Shown here: positions 1-6,813 of the stretch, one piece after another
Layout: each line of letters starts with the position of its first letter
Position numbering within the stretch: the first letter of the stretch is position 1
NCBI GenBank assembly: GCA_031413635.1
Contig: JANOFM010000030.1
Coordinates: forward strand, 1-8,896
Length of the DNA: 8,896 nucleotides
Direction: 5' to 3'
Source of the DNA: SZUA-430 sp031413635
Lineage (GTDB): Bacteria > Pseudomonadota > Alphaproteobacteria > Micropepsales > Micropepsaceae
Made by a program: the position numbers and the translations under genes
Notes under the pieces: model-generated
What the model saw: only the letters and a program-made list of their open reading frames with translations
Databases searched by the model: none
What the model was told of the DNA's origin: nothing

Positions 1-474
1 CGAAATTTCCTGCAGCACCTCGGGGGGGAACGTGCTGAGATCGGGCAGCGGCTCCTGGGGCTCGAGCCCGAAGATTTTTCTCAAATGCGCCTCGATATCG
101 CTGACCGGCGCGCTGCGATAGTGCTCGTCGTTTTCGCGCGGTTGCAGCGGCCACAGCGTGACCGCACGCCCCACCACCTCGGACAAGGCGGCGTGCACCT
201 TGCTGTCGTCGCTGTTGATGCGCCGCCCGTCGGACAAAGCGATCTCGGCCTTCGGCACCGGATCGGCGGGAGTCTCCATCAAATAGCGGGCCGAGCAATT
301 CAACAGCCCCGCAAAGTGCTTGGCGCCGCGAATGGTCTTGTCGGTCTCGTCGCGCACCGCCCAACCGCGATCATAAGGAATGCCGCCCATACCGAGCATC
401 GTGTCGTTCAGCCGCTCGCCGCGCATCGACTTCACGGGATAGCGCCAGATTTCTTTGACCGATGCATGAGACAT
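1..474 (-). CDS. MOSC N-terminal beta-barrel domain protein (partial, C-terminus off the left edge)
   Basis: The minus strand is open from an ATG at 474-472 to the window edge, giving 158 residues. The N-terminus VKEIWRYPVKSMRGERL (residues 6-22) is the signature of the MOSC N-terminal beta-barrel domain found in YcbX-like and molybdenum-cofactor sulfurase C-terminal-like proteins. The following stretch, with YDRGWAVRDE near residues 34-43, also fits. The C-terminal MOSC domain, which would carry the conserved cysteine, lies outside the window. Family members bind or act with molybdenum cofactor, or reduce N-hydroxylated compounds; which applies here cannot be seen. The start is supported by GGAG (plus 482-485) with 7-nt spacing, located inside the end of the upstream dehydrogenase gene, whose TGA directly abuts this ATG. 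That arrangement suggests translational coupling. The family call is by recognition of the N-terminal motif only. Confidence 0.8.
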   Translation of the reverse strand, partial: MSHASVKEIWRYPVKSMRGERLNDTMLGMGGIPYDRGWAVRDETDKTIRGAKHFAGLLNCSARYLMETPADPVPKAEIALSDGRRINSDDSKVHAALSEVVGRAVTLWPLQPRENDEHYRSAPVSDIEAHLRKIFGLEPQEPLPDLSTFPPEVLQEIS

Positions 475-1752
475 TCACAAACTCCAATAAGTCAGGCCCT
501 TCGGCACACTCGCCGGATCGATTACCGACTTCACGTCGATCAACACACCCTGCGGCTTCAGCTTGGCGTAGAGCTTTGCCGGATCGACCAAGAATTCGCG
601 ATGCGGCACCGCCAGCACCAACGCATCGAGATTCTTCGCCTGGCTCAAATCCGTCAGCGCGATGCCGTATTCGTGCACCGCATCTTCCGGCCGCGCCTTG
701 GGGTCGCTGACCGTCGCACGCACGCCGAAATTCGCGAGTTCACGCACGATGTCTGGCACGCGGCTGTTGCGCGTATCGGAGACGTTCTCCTTGAACGTAA
801 GCCCCAATATCGCCACCCGCGCATCGTTGAGCGGCGTCGTATTGCGGCTGAGAAAGCGCACGAGGCGTTGCGCGATGAATGCGCCGACACCGTCATTGAT
901 CCGCCGGCCGGCCAGAATAACGTCGGGGTGATAGCCCAATGTCTCGGCCTTGGTGGTCAGATAATAGGGATCGACGCCGATACAGTGCCCGCCCACCAAA
1001 CCCGGCGAGAACGGCAAGAAATTCCATTTCGTCCGCGCCGCCTTCAAAACGTCGGCGGTGCGAATGTCGAGACGGTCGCAGATCAAAGCCAGCTCGTTCA
1101 TCAGCGCGATGTTCAAATCGCGCTGCGTGTTCTCGAGAACCTTGGCCGCTTCCGCGACCTTGATCGATGGCGCGACATGGATGCCGGCATCGATGATCGC
1201 GCCGTAAAGTCGCGCCAAGGTTGCAGCGGTTTCCTTGTCTTCGCCGGCCACAACTTTGACGATACGCGCCAGCGAATGTTCTTTGTCCCCAGGGTTGATG
1301 CGCTCCGGCGAATAGCCGAGCCTGAAATCGGAACCCTGATTCAATCCCGAAACTTTTGCGAGTATCGGCCCGCAAAAATCTTCTGTTAAACCTGGATAAA
1401 CCGTCGATTCGTAGCAGATGATCGTTCCGCGTTTCAGCGCGCGTCCGACCGCTTCCGAAGCCCCGCGCAACGGACGCAGATCGGGCCGCTTCTGATCGTC
1501 GATCGGCGTCGGCACGCAGATAATGAACACGTCCGCGCCTCTAAGGTCGTCTGGATTATGTGTGAAGGTCAGTTGAGCCGACTCAAGTTCGTCGCGCGAT
1601 GTCTCGCCCGTCCAATCCTCGCCGGCGGTGAGCGCGGCCACGCGCCGCTCGTCGATGTCGAAGCCGATCGTCCCGGGAAATTTTGCGGCAAAGCCCAACG
1701 CGACGGGCAACCCGACATATCCAAGACCAATCACCGCAATCCGCTCGCTCAT
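475..1752 (-). CDS. UDP-N-acetylglucosamine/galactosamine 6-dehydrogenase (WbpA/WbpO/TviB-type nucleotide sugar dehydrogenase)
   Basis: A 425-residue cytoplasmic enzyme, about the length of TviB. It should oxidise C6 of a UDP-N-acetylhexosamine to the uronic acid with two NAD+, supplying precursors for capsule, O-antigen or exopolysaccharide. Visible motifs, numbered from the chosen start, are the N-terminal Rossmann GLGYVG (9-14), GYSPERINPGD (146-156, typical of the HexNAc branch rather than plain UDP-glucose dehydrogenase), EAAKVLENTQRD (201-212), the catalytic Cys257 in GGHCIGVDPYYL (254-265), and the C-terminal GLTFKENVSDTRNS (317-330). The frame is open up to an ATG at 1788-1786, which would add 12 residues. 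I prefer the ATG at 1752-1750 because MSERIAVIGLGYVG places the Rossmann strand right at the N-terminus as usual. It heads a leftward operon with the MOSC gene and diverges from an O-antigen ligase-like gene. Exact substrate (GlcNAc or GalNAc form) is inferred from family only. Confidence 0.9.
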   Translation of the reverse strand: MSERIAVIGLGYVGLPVALGFAAKFPGTIGFDIDERRVAALTAGEDWTGETSRDELESAQLTFTHNPDDLRGADVFIICVPTPIDDQKRPDLRPLRGASEAVGRALKRGTIICYESTVYPGLTEDFCGPILAKVSGLNQGSDFRLGYSPERINPGDKEHSLARIVKVVAGEDKETAATLARLYGAIIDAGIHVAPSIKVAEAAKVLENTQRDLNIALMNELALICDRLDIRTADVLKAARTKWNFLPFSPGLVGGHCIGVDPYYLTTKAETLGYHPDVILAGRRINDGVGAFIAQRLVRFLSRNTTPLNDARVAILGLTFKENVSDTRNSRVPDIVRELANFGVRATVSDPKARPEDAVHEYGIALTDLSQAKNLDALVLAVPHREFLVDPAKLYAKLKPQGVLIDVKSVIDPASVPKGLTYWSL

Positions 1753-1815
1753 GCGTGCAAATCCATTCCTGTTCGACGGGGAACGCATCGCATTTCCCGA
1801 AGCGATTTTTCGGCC

Positions 1816-1847
1816 CGCATAGGGGCGCTGGCCTCAGCGCCTGTCAA
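1816..1847 (-). promoter_or_regulatory. Candidate promoter of the nucleotide sugar dehydrogenase operon
   Basis: Reading the minus strand, a perfect TTGACA (plus 1842-1847) is followed after 20 nt by TATGCG (plus 1816-1821), a weak -10 element. This would start transcription near plus 1808-1810 and leave a leader of roughly 55-60 nt before the start at 1752. The spacer is longer than the 17 nt optimum and contains an inverted repeat. The -35 match is exact; the -10 match is poor, so this is a candidate only. Confidence 0.4.
1824..1841. repeat. 18-bp inverted repeat in the divergent spacer (possible operator)
   Basis: GGCGCTG (1824-1830) and CAGCGCC (1835-1841) are exact reverse complements separated by 4 nt. 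The repeat directly abuts the minus-strand TTGACA box and lies inside the -35/-10 spacer. It could be a protein-binding dyad controlling one or both divergent genes, or simply a stem in a transcript. No T-run follows on either strand, so it is not an intrinsic terminator. Confidence 0.5.
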
Positions 1848-1869
1848 GCGCGAGGGCGGGTATTAACCG

Positions 1870-3315
1870 ATGCACCGCGATGACTTAGCCGCCTGGTGGA
1901 CCAAGCCGGAGCATTTACTGCTTGCGGCGTTCCTTGCGATCCTTGCCTGGGCGCCGTTCCCTTATGGATCGAACCGTCTATGGGCGGAACTCATTCTCGG
2001 ACTGGCGCTCGGAGTTGCCCTGTTGACATGGTCGGGAACCGTGCTCACCGGCCTGACAAGCGTTTCGTCGTCGACCAGACGTCTGCACGCCCCGGCATTG
2101 TGCATGGGGTTCGCCTTGGGCTGGGCGGCCATTCAGTCGTTCGACTTGCAAGGGTTGTCGTTGCTGACGGGATTGAAAATGTCCGCGCTCGCCCATCCGA
2201 TTTGGTCGATGTCGGCAAACGCCACCGGCGCCAAACCGGGGGCCTACGTCTCGGTCGATCCGGAATTGACGCGACAAGCAATTTTCGCGGCGGCACTCTG
2301 CGTTGCAGCGTTCCTGCTCGCGTTCGAACTGGCGCGCGAACGCACACGCGCGGCGACGCTCTTTGCCGGTGTCGTCGTCATCGGGATGGGATATGCCGCG
2401 CTGGCCTTCGCCGAACTTTATCTGGATATCGACTTTCATTCCTGGATCATGCCCGATCCGAAGGGTCTCACGGGCCGTCTGGCCGGGCCATTCGTCAACC
2501 CGAACCACTTTGCGACCTTCACCGCGCTCAGCGGCCTCGCGGCACTCGGCATGTTCGTCGAGACGCTGCGCCAGGCGATCGTATGGGATCGCGGCGGGAA
2601 GGTCTTTGCGCGCACGGCGCTGCATGCTCTGACGGGCCCGGCGTCCGGCTGGCTGATCGCAACCATCGTGCTGCTCTCGACATTGCTGCTGACCCAGTCG
2701 CGCGGCGGCGTCATCGCGTTCTTGCTCGGCACGCTTGCGCTGGTTGTTGCACTTGCGATCGGTCGGCGCTTGAACGGAAGCGAAGCGCCAGGCAGGCGCG
2801 CGATGGCGGCGTTCCTCATCGCCGTCGTTGCAATCGCAGCGGTGATCAGCGCCGACCCAATACTCGGCCGCGTCCAATATCATGGCATGGAAGACACTGC
2901 GCGCGCCGCGCTCTCTCGCTCCACTTTGAGCGCGACCGACGCCGCGCCGCTCCTCGGACACGGGTTTGGTGCCTTCCAGCGTTACTATCCATTGTTCTCC
3001 GACGGCTCCGTACCGGGCGACGTCGACGAAGCCCATAACGACGTGCTGGAAACGTTGGCCGATCTTGGTTTGTTGGCGGGCCTCGCCTTCATGGCGGCAC
3101 CCGCGCTCCTTGCCGGCATGTGCTTGGCGGGCTGCCTTCGTAGACGGCGCGATCGTGTCTTCCCGGCGGTAGGCTTTGCCGCATCGGTTGTTGTCGGCGC
3201 ACATGCCTTCGTCGACTTCAGCCTACAAATACCGGCCGTTGCGGTCACATACGCAGCCGTTCTGGGCGTGGGCGTCGCGCAGTCATGGCGCACCGGCAGC
3301 GACTTGGTGCGCTGA
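1870..3315 (+). CDS. O-antigen ligase/polymerase (Wzy_C) family polytopic membrane protein
   Basis: A 481-residue, strongly hydrophobic protein with about 11-12 predicted membrane segments by eye: near residues 15-31, 38-56, 75-90, 135-153, 163-182, 214-232, 261-275, 279-297, 312-328, 398-420, 431-449 and 454-471. Motifs typical of the O-antigen ligase family are GPFVNPNHFA (206-215), TQSRGG (275-280), GHGFGAF (363-369) and EAHNDVLE (387-394). The last lies in a polar, probably periplasmic loop, where family members carry catalytic or substrate-binding residues. Such proteins transfer undecaprenyl-linked glycan onto lipid A-core (WaaL), polymerise repeat units (Wzy) or glycosylate proteins; sequence alone does not separate these. 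The gene diverges from a UDP-HexNAc dehydrogenase, which supports a surface-polysaccharide role. The start ATG has only a poor Shine-Dalgarno (a G-rich stretch at 1853-1860). The gene ends 67 nt before fabD and is unlikely to share its function. Confidence 0.85.
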   Translation: MHRDDLAAWWTKPEHLLLAAFLAILAWAPFPYGSNRLWAELILGLALGVALLTWSGTVLTGLTSVSSSTRRLHAPALCMGFALGWAAIQSFDLQGLSLLTGLKMSALAHPIWSMSANATGAKPGAYVSVDPELTRQAIFAAALCVAAFLLAFELARERTRAATLFAGVVVIGMGYAALAFAELYLDIDFHSWIMPDPKGLTGRLAGPFVNPNHFATFTALSGLAALGMFVETLRQAIVWDRGGKVFARTALHALTGPASGWLIATIVLLSTLLLTQSRGGVIAFLLGTLALVVALAIGRRLNGSEAPGRRAMAAFLIAVVAIAAVISADPILGRVQYHGMEDTARAALSRSTLSATDAAPLLGHGFGAFQRYYPLFSDGSVPGDVDEAHNDVLETLADLGLLAGLAFMAAPALLAGMCLAGCLRRRRDRVFPAVGFAASVVVGAHAFVDFSLQIPAVAVTYAAVLGVGVAQSWRTGSDLVR

Positions 3316-3324
3316 GCCCTCGGC

Positions 3325-3353
3325 TTGACTCCTGGGGGCCGCACGGCTTCTTT
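3325..3353 (+). promoter_or_regulatory. Weak candidate promoter for the fab operon
   Basis: TTGACT (3325-3330) resembles a -35 box, with TTCTTT (3348-3353) 17 nt downstream as a poor -10. The site lies in the 67-nt gap between the membrane protein gene and fabD, where a promoter is expected because the two genes belong to different pathways. The -10 is far from consensus, so confidence is low. Confidence 0.25.
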
Positions 3354-3372
3354 CCCGGCCAACTGCTAAATT

Positions 3373-3377
3373 GAGGT
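3373..3377 (+). promoter_or_regulatory. Ribosome binding site that sets the fabD start
   Basis: GAGGT ends 5 nt before the ATG at 3383. It overlaps an in-frame TTG at 3371, so that upstream codon cannot be the start served by this site; the ATG at 3383 is the real start. Confidence 0.75.
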
Positions 3378-3382
3378 CACGC

Positions 3383-4327
3383 ATGGGCCGCGCACTGACA
3401 TTTCCGGGACAAGGCAGCCAAGCCGTCGGCATGGGCCAAGCGTTGGCGGAAGCCTTCGCGACCGCGCGCGAACTGTTCGAAGAGATCGACGAAGCGATCA
3501 AGCAGCCGCTCTCGCGTTTGATGTGGCAAGGTCCCGAAGCCGATCTGACGCTCACCGAAAACGCCCAGCCCGCGTTGATGGCCGTGAGCCTTGCCGTGAT
3601 GCGCGTGCTCGAACAAGACGGCAAACTCGTTTGGGGCAAGCACGTCGCATTGGTCGCCGGTCATTCGCTCGGCGAGTATTCGGCGCTGGCCGCCGCCGGC
3701 GCACTTTCCGTCGCCGACACTGCGCGACTGCTAAAAATTCGCGGCCGCGCGATGCAGCGCGCCGTACCGGTGGGGCAGGGCGCGATGGCGGCGCTTCTCG
3801 GCGCCGAAATTGGTCAAGCCGAAGAAATCTCGGCCGAGGCGACGAAAGGCATGGAAGTCTGCGTCGTCGCCAACGACAACGCGCCCGGTCAAGTCGTGAT
3901 TTCCGGCCACAAGGCGGCAATCGAACGAGCCGCCGAAATCTCGAAAGCCAAGGGCGTCAAACGCGCCATGATGTTGCCGGTTAGCGCGCCGTTTCATTCG
4001 CCCTTGATGGAACAGGCCGCGCGCGAAATGGAAGACGCACTCGGCAGCGCCAACATCAGACCGCCGCGCGTGCCCGTCATTTCGAACGTCAGCGTAAAAC
4101 CCGAAAGCGATCCCGACACGATCAAGCGCTTGCTGGTCCAACAAGTTACCGGCCGCGTCCGATGGCGCGAAACGATCGAGAGCATGCGCGGTCATGGCAT
4201 CACTTCGGTCGTCGAAATCGGTTCGGGCAAAGTGTTGACCACGATGGCCAAACGCATCGACAAAGACCTGACCTTGATCTCGGTCGAAACGCCGCAAGAC
4301 ATCGAGGCGTTCCTAAAAACGCTCTAA
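3383..4327 (+). CDS. fabD: Malonyl-CoA:ACP transacylase (FabD)
   Basis: A 314-residue cytoplasmic enzyme (E. coli FabD has 309). It moves malonyl from CoA to the phosphopantetheine arm of acyl carrier protein, supplying the extender unit for type II fatty acid synthesis. Visible motifs are FPGQGSQ (7-13, oxyanion-hole Gln10), nucleophile Ser95 in GHSLGEYS (93-100), Arg120 in LLKIRGRAMQ, which contacts the malonyl carboxylate, and catalytic His205 in SAPFHSPLM (201-209). All are intact. The start is the ATG preceded by GAGGT. fabG begins 17 nt after the stop, and acpP and fabF follow, so this gene heads the fab operon. Upstream is an unrelated polysaccharide gene, so a promoter in that gap is likely. 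Confidence 0.97.
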   Translation: MGRALTFPGQGSQAVGMGQALAEAFATARELFEEIDEAIKQPLSRLMWQGPEADLTLTENAQPALMAVSLAVMRVLEQDGKLVWGKHVALVAGHSLGEYSALAAAGALSVADTARLLKIRGRAMQRAVPVGQGAMAALLGAEIGQAEEISAEATKGMEVCVVANDNAPGQVVISGHKAAIERAAEISKAKGVKRAMMLPVSAPFHSPLMEQAAREMEDALGSANIRPPRVPVISNVSVKPESDPDTIKRLLVQQVTGRVRWRETIESMRGHGITSVVEIGSGKVLTTMAKRIDKDLTLISVETPQDIEAFLKTL

Positions 4328-4344
4328 GCGAAAGGCCTCAGCGT

Positions 4345-5082
4345 ATGTTTAGTCTCAATGGCAAGACTGCCCTGGTTACCGGCGCCAGCGGTGGCATCGG
4401 CAGCGACATCGCCCGCGTCCTTCATGCGCAAGGAGCGACCGTCACGCTGTCCGGCACGCGCAAGGACGCACTGGAGACATTGAAGAGCGATCTGGGCGAT
4501 CGCGCTCACGTCGCCGTCTGCAATCTCGGCGAGGCCGCACAAGTCGACGAACTGCCCAAAGTCGCCGAAGCCCTCATGGGGGGGCTCGATATCCTGATCT
4601 CGAACGCCGGCATCACGCGCGACAACCTGTTCATGCGCATGAAAGACGACGAATGGGACGAGGTTTTGCGTGTGAATTTGACGGCGACCTTTCGCTTGTC
4701 GCGCGCGGTCTTGCGGCCGATGATGAAAAAGCGCTGGGGCCGCATCATCTCGATCACGTCCGTCGTCGGCGTCACCGGCAATCCGGGCCAAGGAAACTAC
4801 GCGGCGGCAAAGGCAGGCCTAATCGGCATGACGAAATCGCTGGCTCAAGAGATCGCCTCGCGCAACATCACCGTCAACTGCGTGGCCCCCGGCTTCATCA
4901 AATCGCCGATGACCGATGCGCTCAACGACCAGCAGCGCGAAGCCATTATGGGTCGCATTCCCGCCGGTCGTTTGGGCTTAGGCAAAGACATTGGCGCCGC
5001 GGTGGCGTATCTTGCCAGCGAGGAGGCGTCCTACATCACCGGCCAAACGCTGCATGTGAACGGTGGAATGGCCATGATTTGA
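4345..5082 (+). CDS. fabG: 3-oxoacyl-ACP reductase (FabG)
   Basis: A 245-residue short-chain dehydrogenase/reductase, the usual FabG length. It reduces 3-ketoacyl-ACP to 3-hydroxyacyl-ACP with NADPH, the first reduction in each elongation cycle. Motifs are the cofactor loop TGASGGIG (12-19), NAG (87-89), and the catalytic tetrad Asn111, Ser139, Tyr152 and Lys156 (YAAAK, 152-156). The C-terminal VNGGMAMI matches the FabG end. The frame is open further upstream inside fabD, but the ATG at 4345 gives the canonical N-terminus MFSLNGKTALVTG, and AAAGG (4331-4335) lies 9 nt ahead of it. It sits 17 nt after fabD and 142 nt before acpP, the context of the true fatty-acid reductase rather than a generic SDR paralogue. 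Confidence 0.97.
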   Translation: MFSLNGKTALVTGASGGIGSDIARVLHAQGATVTLSGTRKDALETLKSDLGDRAHVAVCNLGEAAQVDELPKVAEALMGGLDILISNAGITRDNLFMRMKDDEWDEVLRVNLTATFRLSRAVLRPMMKKRWGRIISITSVVGVTGNPGQGNYAAAKAGLIGMTKSLAQEIASRNITVNCVAPGFIKSPMTDALNDQQREAIMGRIPAGRLGLGKDIGAAVAYLASEEASYITGQTLHVNGGMAMI

Positions 5083-5224
5083 AGGGCTTAACCCTCTCCG
5101 CCTGGCAGTTGGCAAGCCTGGCAGAGGTATGTTACCAACCCGCACAATTTCCCGTAGGGCCGGATTCTCAAGATAGGGCCTGTTGGGCATCCAATCTGGC
5201 TTTATCTCTTCAAAGGACGAAAAA
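5083..5224 (+). promoter_or_regulatory. acpP leader with two sets of short direct repeats and a weak promoter candidate
   Basis: This 142-nt gap is the longest in the fab operon. GCCTGGCAG occurs at 5100-5108 and 5116-5124, and a third TGGCA core lies between them at 5110-5114. TAGGGCC occurs at 5155-5161 and 5174-5180. TTGGCAA (5109-5115), 10 nt before GGTATGTT (5126-5133), loosely fits the housekeeping promoter pattern described for Caulobacter. acpP product is needed in large excess over its neighbours, so an internal promoter here is plausible. The repeats are direct observation; their function is inference. Confidence 0.35.
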
Positions 5225-5461
5225 ATGAGCGATGTCGCTGAGCGCGTCAAAAAGATCGTTATCGAGCATCTGAACGTCGAAGCCGAAAAAGTCACGGAGA
5301 ACGCGAGCTTTATCGACGATCTCGGAGCCGACAGCTTGGATACGGTCGAGCTCGTCATGGCGTTCGAAGAGGAATTCAGCGTCGAAATTCCCGATGACGC
5401 GGCCGAATCGATCGTCACCGTCGGCGACGCCGTGAAGTTCATCAAAGAGAAAGCCGCTTGA
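5225..5461 (+). CDS. acpP: Acyl carrier protein (AcpP)
   Basis: A 78-residue, strongly acidic protein, the standard ACP size. It carries growing acyl chains on a 4'-phosphopantetheine attached to Ser37, in the conserved GADSLDTVELVMAFEEEF stretch (34-51). The four-helix pattern and helix II acidic face that docks Fab enzymes are evident. The start is set by a strong AAGGA (5213-5217), 7 nt before the ATG; an in-frame TTG at 5183 has no such support. It lies between fabG and fabF, the usual position for the housekeeping ACP, not a specialised polyketide or nodulation ACP. The strong ribosome site fits high expression. Confidence 0.98.
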   Translation: MSDVAERVKKIVIEHLNVEAEKVTENASFIDDLGADSLDTVELVMAFEEEFSVEIPDDAAESIVTVGDAVKFIKEKAA

Positions 5462-5498
5462 CGGACGGCGCCTCATCTCCGCTTTCCACTGATCGCAC

Positions 5499-6770
5499 AT
5501 GAGCACGCGCCGGGTCGTCGTCACCGGACTGGGGATGGTCACGCCGCTAGCCTGCGGCGTTGAGGAAACCTGGTCGCGCATTCTCGACGGCAAATCCGGC
5601 GCACGGCCGATCACCACCTTCAGGGTTGACGATCTGCCGGCACGCATCGCCGCCAACGTTCCGCGCGGCGACGGCAGCAACGGAACCTTCAACGTCGACC
5701 AATGGGTGGACGCAAAGGAACAGCGCCGCGTCGACGATTTCATCATATTCGGGCTCGCCGCCGCCCAACAGGCCTTCACGGATTCGGGGCTCGTCCTCGA
5801 CACCGAGGAGAAGAAATATCGCGCCGGCGTGCTGATCGGTTCGGGCATCGGCGGCTTGCCGGGTATCGAAGAAGCCTCGATCACGTTGCACGAGAAGGGC
5901 CCGCGAAAGATCAGCCCCTTCTTCATCACCGGTCGTCTGATCAACTTGGTGTCAGGTCAAGCCTCGATCCGCTTCGGACTCAAGGGTCCCAATCACGCGG
6001 TCGTGACGGCCTGTTCGACCGGCGCCCACGCCATTGGCGATGCCGCGCGCATGATTATGCTCGACGACGCCGACGTGATGTTGGCGGGTGGTGCTGAGGC
6101 GGCGATCTCGCGCCTCGGTATGGCAGGGTTTGCCGCGTGTCGCGCATTGTCGACCGGCTTTAACGATCAGCCTCACCGCGCCTCGCGTCCCTACGACAAG
6201 GACCGCGACGGCTTCTTGATGGGCGAGGGCGCGGGCGTCGTCGTTCTCGAGGAACTCGAACACGCCAAACGCCGTGGCGCAAAGATCTATGCGGAAGTGA
6301 AAGGCTATGGCCTGTCGGGCGACGCCTTTCACATCACCTCGCCGGCCGAAGACGGCGAAGGCGGCTTCCGTGCGATGCAAATGGCTTTGAAGCGTGCCGG
6401 CATGATGCCGTCGGATATCGATTATGTGAACGCTCACGGCACCTCGACGCCGGTGGGCGATGAAATCGAATTGCGCGCGGTCGAACGCCTGTTCGGCAAC
6501 GCATCCGATCACGTGTCGATGTCATCGACCAAATCGTCGATCGGCCATCTATTGGGTGCCGCCGGCGCCGTCGAAGCGATTTTCTGTATTCTGGCGATGC
6601 GCGACCAAATTTGCCCGCCCACGTTGAATCTGGATAACCCCTCGGTTGAATCGAAGATCGATCTCGTGCCGCACAAGCCCAAAAAGCGGGCTATTCGGGC
6701 GGCTTTGTCGAACTCATTCGGATTTGGCGGGACAAACGCCACTCTCATTTTGACCGCAGCCCCGCAATAG
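5499..6770 (+). CDS. fabF: 3-oxoacyl-ACP synthase II (FabF)
   Basis: A 423-residue condensing enzyme (E. coli FabF has 413). It elongates acyl-ACP with malonyl-ACP by decarboxylative Claisen condensation, and in many bacteria FabF drives the temperature-sensitive C16:1 to C18:1 step. The catalytic Cys172 (TACSTG, 170-175), His313 (NAHGTST, 311-317), Lys345 and His350 (STKSSIGHLLGAAG, 343-356), and the C-terminal gatekeeper loop FGFGGTN (407-413, Phe409) are all present. The 37-nt gap after acpP has no recognisable Shine-Dalgarno, unlike its neighbours; the ATG is chosen because MSTRRVVVTGLGMVTPL is the canonical N-terminus. Translation may therefore be weaker than for acpP. FabF rather than FabB is supported by position and by the motif context. 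Confidence 0.97.
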   Translation: MSTRRVVVTGLGMVTPLACGVEETWSRILDGKSGARPITTFRVDDLPARIAANVPRGDGSNGTFNVDQWVDAKEQRRVDDFIIFGLAAAQQAFTDSGLVLDTEEKKYRAGVLIGSGIGGLPGIEEASITLHEKGPRKISPFFITGRLINLVSGQASIRFGLKGPNHAVVTACSTGAHAIGDAARMIMLDDADVMLAGGAEAAISRLGMAGFAACRALSTGFNDQPHRASRPYDKDRDGFLMGEGAGVVVLEELEHAKRRGAKIYAEVKGYGLSGDAFHITSPAEDGEGGFRAMQMALKRAGMMPSDIDYVNAHGTSTPVGDEIELRAVERLFGNASDHVSMSSTKSSIGHLLGAAGAVEAIFCILAMRDQICPPTLNLDNPSVESKIDLVPHKPKKRAIRAALSNSFGFGGTNATLILTAAPQ

Positions 6771-6800
6771 TTAGAATTTCGGCTTCCCGAACCCTCGCTC

Positions 6801-6804
6801 GGAG
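6801..6804 (+). promoter_or_regulatory. Ribosome binding site supporting a TTG start for mltG
   Basis: GGAG lies 9 nt before the TTG at 6814. No ATG or GTG in frame nearby would keep the N-terminal membrane anchor, so TTG is the likely start. Confidence 0.6.
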
Positions 6805-6813
6805 CCTCAGCCG

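Noticed and set aside
85..1389. A 434-codon open frame on the plus strand, antisense to the dehydrogenase and MOSC genes
   Set aside because: It lies opposite two well-supported genes with intact motifs, its product is rich in Arg, His and Gln with no recognisable domain, and long antisense frames are common in GC-rich DNA.
1861..1866. TATTAA as a -10 box for the O-antigen ligase-like gene
   Set aside because: It ends 3 nt before the ATG, which would force a nearly leaderless transcript, and no -35 lies at a suitable distance.
1978..3204. A 408-codon minus-strand open frame opposite the O-antigen ligase-like gene
   Set aside because: The product is Arg/Gln/Glu-rich low-complexity sequence with no domain, while the plus strand encodes clear membrane segments and family motifs.
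3336..3360. Possible terminator after the O-antigen ligase-like gene
   Set aside because: GGCCG (3337-3341) can pair with CGGCC (3356-3360), but the loop is 14 nt, the stem only 5 bp, and no T-run follows.
5083..5095. Possible terminator just after fabG (AGGG, 5-nt loop, CCCT)
   Set aside because: The stem is only 4 bp and no T-run follows, so it is too weak for an intrinsic terminator.
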